From Candidatus Bathyarchaeota archaeon (GTDB lineage: Archaea > Thermoproteota > Bathyarchaeia > Bathyarchaeales > Bathycorpusculaceae), in NCBI GenBank assembly GCA_026014735.1, contig JAOZHT010000001.1, positions 682,001 to 746,000 of the forward strand: a stretch of DNA of 64,000 nucleotides. Reading direction: 5' to 3'. The first letter of the stretch is position 1; the number at the start of each line of letters is the position of its first letter. This document shows, piece by piece, positions 60,114-64,000 of this stretch. The notes under the pieces are model-generated. The model saw nothing but the letters and a program-made list of their open reading frames with translations, was not told the origin of the DNA and ran no database searches. The translations under genes were made by a program, and so were the position numbers.

Positions 60114-61301
60114 ATGGCCAAACCCCGCTTAGCTGTCTTTAACACTCAGCCCCCCCACCTCTACTTTGGAGGTGTCGAGCGGCGCATAATGGAAACAGCC
60201 AAGCGGCTTCAAAGTAGCGCTGAAATCACCGTTTACTGCGGCACCAAAGCAGGCTTTAGGCAACCCACAGTCGTTGACGGCGCAAGGCTGACTCCGATTC
60301 ATTCAACCGACCGGGCATTCCCCATCGATAACTGGTTTTTCAACCGCAGCCTCACCAAAAAAGCCCGTGAAATCCAAGCTGACGTCTATGAAGCCCACGC
60401 CGTCAGCGGCTACTGTTTCGCCAGAAAACTTGTGCAGTTAGGCATCCAAAAGCCCTTCATCCACACTGTGCACGGAGTACTCGCCGACGAGTATGAGCAG
60501 GCAAAACTGGCCGGGTATCCCACGCTTAAAGCCCACGTGGCCAACCGCTTCATGGCTTATCTTGCCAAGCTGGAAAAGCAAACCGCCCACCAAGCCACCA
60601 CAATAGTGACTATTAGCCGCTATTCACTAAAAAAACTAGAAAGCTGCTATGGTATCGACGCAGGCAAAGTTCGGATTGTCCCCAACGGAGTGGACCTGAA
60701 ACGCTTCAAGCCGGCGGCGGATAAGGCAGCGGCGAGGCGGCAGTTCGGTTTAGGCGATGACCCCTGTGTGCTGTTTGTAGGCAGCTTGATTGCACGCAAA
60801 GGCTTACCGTATCTTGTTGAGGCAGCAAAACAAGTAGTCAAAGAGCGTGCAGACACAAAATTTTTAATCGTTGGAGAAGGGCCTCTTCGTCTACAGCTCG
60901 ACGCATCCATAAAAGACGCAGGCTTAACCCGTAGCTTCCGTTTTCTGGGAAACCTAAACGAGGAAACGTTGGCTGCGGTGTACGGGTGCGCCGACGTCTT
61001 TGTTTTGCCTTCTATTCAGGAGGGACAGGGAATTGTTCTGCTGGAGGCGCAGGCATGTGGCGTGCCCGTGGTGGCCTTCGGAGTCGGCGGAGTTAACGAG
61101 GCAGTACATGGCGGGGAAACGGCTTTGTTGGCTGAAGTTGGCGATTGTGGCGAGTTGGCGGATTTTTTGCTTAGGCTGCTCTGCGATGGGGATTTGCGCG
61201 ATAAGATGGGGGCTGCGGGGAGAAAGCTTGTTTGTGAGCATTTCAGCTGGGATTTATGTGCCCAAGGGATGCTGGATGTTTACCGTGATTGTGGATTGTA
61301 G
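60114..61301 (+). CDS. Glycosyltransferase family 4
   Basis: 395 residues of a GT-B enzyme. The N-terminal domain contains FGGVERRIMETAKRLQ. The C-terminal nucleotide-sugar domain starts at RIVPNGVDLKRFKP and includes LFVGSLIARKGLPYLVEA, FLIVGEGPLRLQL and the Glu-rich PSIQEGQGIVLLEAQACGVP near 298-316, the EX7E motif of family 4. It transfers a sugar from a nucleotide donor to an acceptor, perhaps a lipid carrier; no other sugar genes lie next to it. A TATA-like TTTTTATTC is about 45 bases upstream. Confidence 0.9.
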   Translation: MAKPRLAVFNTQPPHLYFGGVERRIMETAKRLQSSAEITVYCGTKAGFRQPTVVDGARLTPIHSTDRAFPIDNWFFNRSLTKKAREIQADVYEAHAVSGYCFARKLVQLGIQKPFIHTVHGVLADEYEQAKLAGYPTLKAHVANRFMAYLAKLEKQTAHQATTIVTISRYSLKKLESCYGIDAGKVRIVPNGVDLKRFKPAADKAAARRQFGLGDDPCVLFVGSLIARKGLPYLVEAAKQVVKERADTKFLIVGEGPLRLQLDASIKDAGLTRSFRFLGNLNEETLAAVYGCADVFVLPSIQEGQGIVLLEAQACGVPVVAFGVGGVNEAVHGGETALLAEVGDCGELADFLLRLLCDGDLRDKMGAAGRKLVCEHFSWDLCAQGMLDVYRDCGL

Positions 61302-61364
61302 ATTTTGCTGGCAAGTTCATAAAGGATATACTTACAACGGGCAATTATTCTTCGAGGGACATGG

Positions 61365-61589
61365 GTGGGGTTATCGTTTAAGGGGTATCTTCTCTTTGCG
61401 GGTTTAGCGCTGCTGTTCCTGGGCGGCTACGTTGCGTTCTCAGCAAGCAATATGCCAACCCATTTTGACGCGCCCCCAAACCTGACAAACCCCGCTGTTG
61501 CTCTTTTAGCAGGCTCATTAACCGCGGTCGTGGGGGCTTTTGCTGCTGTTCATATCCTGCACTTCGATTCTAAGAAAAAACCCCTATAG
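61365..61589 (+). CDS. Small two-helix membrane protein (74 aa)
   Basis: Two hydrophobic helices (LLFAGLALLFLGGYVAFSA and LLAGSLTAVVGAFAAVHIL) flank a short loop with DAPPNLTNP. The C terminus is basic (DSKKKPL). GTG start near 61365. Lies 63 bases after the glycosyltransferase on the same strand. I do not recognise the family. Confidence 0.6.
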   Translation: MGLSFKGYLLFAGLALLFLGGYVAFSASNMPTHFDAPPNLTNPAVALLAGSLTAVVGAFAAVHILHFDSKKKPL

Positions 61590-61709
61590 CTACTATTAGG
61601 CGCTTATGATAATCGAGATGTGTTTGCACAAGCGCTGGGTATCTTTTTTACAAGCAATCTCAGGAAAACGGGAACAAAAAAAGAAAGGATAGATTTGTTT
61701 GTTAGCCCT

Positions 61710-64000
61710 CTACTTTTTTCTGAGGACGAGAATAGTGACAACGAAGCCTATAGCGATAACAACGATGATTGCTGCGATTCCGGGTAGCAGGTACATGTCA
61801 GCTGCGTTTGCTGGTGCTTGCGTTGCTGGTGGCTGTGTCGGCGCTGCGGGGTCAACTGCAAAGCCTGTCTCTGCGTACGCTGGCCAGTAGCCGTTGGTGC
61901 CCTGGAAGCTTGCGATAACGGTGTATGCTCCTTCTATGTCGGGCGTCCATGGTAGTAGGTATGTGCCGCTTGCATCGGTTTTTGCTGTTCCAATGTTTCG
62001 GTAGTTCCCATTGGCATCAATGACATCGATTACCACATCGACACCTGTGAAGTTCGTCGGCAACGGTTTTTGCTGGTAGATATAGCTCATCCAATCAGTC
62101 ATACTCTCATCCGATACGACTGGAACGCCATGTGGGAAGCGTGCTGCTTGCTCATCCTGTTGTGTGCCTGCGGAGATGTCGGTGACTGTGCCTTTAATTA
62201 CGAGACCAGAGCCGAGGGCAACATTTGCCAATGGTGCATCCACTGTTAGGGCACTTGGGCCTCTGCCTAAAGTGTAGATTTGGTTGTCGTAGCCGTTGAA
62301 GTAGTTGCAGTAGCCATCTGCGATGGCATAGCTGTAGGAGTGGAATTCACCAGTGTAAGCTGAAAGCTGCCAAAGTTCGGAGCCGTCAGTTGCATTGATT
62401 GCTCTGACTGTTGCGCCTTTGTAGATGGGTGTGTTGACGGTGTGTTCGGTGGTGACAGTGTAGATGACGCCGTTTCCGATAGCATTAATCGCCATTGGAT
62501 AGTTGCCTGGGACTGCAAAGCCACTGTTGGTGCTGTTGCCTTCGCCTCCGTTACCATAAGTCCACAGTAAGTCGCCGGTGAATTCGTCGTAACAATAGAC
62601 TATGCCAGAGAATTCTGAGCTATAGACTTTGCCGTATGCTATGGAGCAGACGCGGTCTTCAATGCCGGGGATGCCGTAATAGTCCAGTGCTGCTTGAGAG
62701 TCTGTTGGACCCCACATCTTCTTGCCAGTGTCAAGGTTGTATGCGTTCCACTGCATTGTTTCTTTGTATCCTTCCAGGAAAACGCGCCCGATGGGGTCAG
62801 CCCCGCTTTGTACAACGGTGATGTTGCCAGATGGCGGTTGGATTGTGTTCTGCCATAGGATAGAACCAACAGTGCCCTTTGAGGAGTTTAGGTTAACAGC
62901 GAAGTAGGTGAAAGGTGTCCAGCTAGTCATAGAGGGTAAGGTGCCATTGTAGCAAAGCATTACGTCTTCAGGCCATGCAGCAACTACTGTAGTTTGCGTC
63001 ATTGTGCTGCGCCAAGTTATAGGAATGTCGTAGTCATAGCGTGCGGGGGAGCTTGCGTTTACTGTGCCAGTGTTTGGGTTAATGTCAATTGCGGGTGTGA
63101 TGCCGAAGCCAGATCCCAGGCTCTTAAAGCCAACGCCAGTCCACATGTTAGTTGAATTCCACTGCATTAATCGCCAGTTCGGCTCGCTTGTTGTGCCTGC
63201 ATTGGTTATTACATAGCGTATTATTTCGCCGTTTGGACCCATCGCTGATGTAACTGCGTTTGGAAGCTGTGTAACATTGAATAACAATAGACCTGTGTCT
63301 GCATCATATGCCTGCGCAAAGTTGGCTGTAAAGAGAATTGCCGGTAGGACACCGTGCTGCTGGGGGTCTTGTAGGTCATAGATCAATGCGAAGGACAACG
63401 CTGGAATGTTCTTGGACCATATGAGTTTACCCGTGTGTAAATCAACGCAGTTAGTCGCGCCATAGCTAGCACCGCCAAGCATTGAGAATTCCGAATTGAT
63501 TCCCTTGGGATCAGTGTAGTAGAGTTTCCCGTTAACGATTATGGGGTTGGTGTATCGGGGGATGTATGCTGAACCATCAAAGTAGGTGTCGCCAATGATT
63601 TCAAAGTCGTCTCCGCCCACTACACCACCGTTCTGGAGGGGTTTAGTCCACATAACGTGTGACGTTAATGAGCCGACGCCGTCAGGTAGAAAACGCGAAC
63701 TGTATACTCCGAACATGTTGTTTATCTTAGGCGAGCCGTTACCAAGCCAGTTGGATGAAACTGTATACCAATAAGGATTTTCGCCGTAGATTGGTCGTGT
63801 CCAGTATTCAGATGGAAGCGGGTAACTATCTGGATAAGATGCGATTGGTTCTTCTTGGACGATGAGAAGAGTTGTTGCCCTGCTGGCTAGGTAGGTGTCA
63901 TTTACATAATCGCCACTAGTACCTGCATAATTTTGCCCTGGAAAGTTGAAGGTTAAGTTGTAGGTGCCGGTCTGCGTTGGAGTAAATGAGAAACCTTGGC
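61710..64000 (-). CDS. Secreted PQQ-type beta-propeller protein with Ig-like domain and C-terminal anchor (5' partial)
   Basis: The frame continues past 63716 to the window edge, so the true start is beyond 64000. Right after the edge the protein reads TGTYNLTFNFPGQ, then SYPDSYPLPSEYWTRPIYGE, typical of archaeal pyrrolo-quinoline-quinone-like repeat proteins. Propeller blades recur as NPIIVNGKLYYTDPKG, HTGKLIWSKN, DTGKKMWG, TGDLLWTYGNG and ATDGSELWQL. A carboxypeptidase-regulatory or Ig-like domain (GTAKTDASGTYLLPWTP) precedes a Thr/Pro/Ala linker and a membrane helix ending LRKK. It is exported and anchored at the surface; ligand unknown. Confidence 0.88.
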   Translation of the reverse strand, partial: QGFSFTPTQTGTYNLTFNFPGQNYAGTSGDYVNDTYLASRATTLLIVQEEPIASYPDSYPLPSEYWTRPIYGENPYWYTVSSNWLGNGSPKINNMFGVYSSRFLPDGVGSLTSHVMWTKPLQNGGVVGGDDFEIIGDTYFDGSAYIPRYTNPIIVNGKLYYTDPKGINSEFSMLGGASYGATNCVDLHTGKLIWSKNIPALSFALIYDLQDPQQHGVLPAILFTANFAQAYDADTGLLLFNVTQLPNAVTSAMGPNGEIIRYVITNAGTTSEPNWRLMQWNSTNMWTGVGFKSLGSGFGITPAIDINPNTGTVNASSPARYDYDIPITWRSTMTQTTVVAAWPEDVMLCYNGTLPSMTSWTPFTYFAVNLNSSKGTVGSILWQNTIQPPSGNITVVQSGADPIGRVFLEGYKETMQWNAYNLDTGKKMWGPTDSQAALDYYGIPGIEDRVCSIAYGKVYSSEFSGIVYCYDEFTGDLLWTYGNGGEGNSTNSGFAVPGNYPMAINAIGNGVIYTVTTEHTVNTPIYKGATVRAINATDGSELWQLSAYTGEFHSYSYAIADGYCNYFNGYDNQIYTLGRGPSALTVDAPLANVALGSGLVIKGTVTDISAGTQQDEQAARFPHGVPVVSDESMTDWMSYIYQQKPLPTNFTGVDVVIDVIDANGNYRNIGTAKTDASGTYLLPWTPDIEGAYTVIASFQGTNGYWPAYAETGFAVDPAAPTQPPATQAPANAADMYLLPGIAAIIVVIAIGFVVTILVLRKK

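Noticed and set aside
1-64000. tRNA, rRNA, CRISPR array, integrase or insertion sequence
   Set aside because: No cloverleaf T-loop sequences in a tRNA context, no regularly spaced repeats of CRISPR type and no transposase or integrase motifs were found by reading both strands.

Overview
This window is archaeal chromosome. It carries archaeal translation genes (aIF2-beta, aIF1A, ribosomal proteins L15e and L13e), DnaG-type primase, a family B DNA polymerase, RNase P proteins Rpp30 and Pop5, the Pno1/Rio1 ribosome-maturation pair, an archaeal UMP kinase and an archaeal cis-prenyltransferase. L13e, the paired DUF373 and coiled-coil genes, TATA-box promoters, frequent GTG/TTG starts and several secreted proteins with Pro-Glu-Phe C-terminal anchors point to a TACK archaeon. 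Candidatus Bathyarchaeia is my best guess; it is inferred from gene content, not from a marker phylogeny. No rRNA, tRNA, CRISPR array or transposase was recognised.

Layout. 1-3.1 kb: the end of a secreted beta-helix protein broken by a one-base frameshift. 3.4-9 kb: pyrH, an AlkA-like glycosylase, an ABC-2 exporter, a Cys-rich DUF3795-like protein, a DUF420-like membrane protein divergent from a ParB-like regulator, and a ferredoxin. 9-15.7 kb: an efflux block of a Bat-type regulator divergent from an RND/MMPL transporter with a huge repetitive outer loop, then a DHA2-type MFS exporter. 15.8-19.5 kb: a YchF-like GTPase and small unknown genes. 20-25 kb: uppS, DUF373, coiled coil, aIF2-beta, DUF424 and WbqC. 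25-29.5 kb: a secreted papain-like protease and another secreted protein. 29.6-38.3 kb: pno1-rio1, L15e-L13e, a three-gene helicase / zinc-finger / Mrr-like operon, then COG1325-rnp3-rnp2. 38.4-50.5 kb: a homocitrate-synthase-family enzyme, a secreted beta-helix protein, a PadR-ABC operon, NUDIX, HEAT-repeat, DinB, two cation antiporters with a winged-helix regulator, and an ECF-S-like protein. 50.6-55.3 kb: an HD-domain protein and a fumarate reductase flavoprotein / Fe-S / aspartase operon. 55.6-64 kb: PolB, DnaG, aIF1A, a glycosyltransferase, and a secreted PQQ-type beta-propeller cut by the window end.

The most interesting signals are these. (i) A SNF2 helicase / zinc-finger / degenerate Mrr operon lies inside what is normally the archaeal exosome/RNase P superoperon. 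(ii) The family B polymerase has intact polymerase motifs but a destroyed proofreading site. (iii) Two clear genes, DnaG and a NUDIX hydrolase, have no ATG/GTG/TTG in frame upstream of their conserved domains. (iv) The PadR-ABC operon is preceded by five phased TGATATCG-type iterons and a 156-nt stretch with no adenine. (v) A 22-bp promoter block is exactly duplicated 9 kb apart, and a roughly 50-nt hairpin is duplicated 52 kb apart. (vi) Tail-to-tail genes repeatedly end in interlocked 4-bp stop codons, which supports several very small genes read directly from the sequence.

The genes fit an anaerobic organotroph that could turn aspartate into fumarate and then succinate, exports compounds through three transporter systems, and displays surface proteins held by C-terminal anchors.
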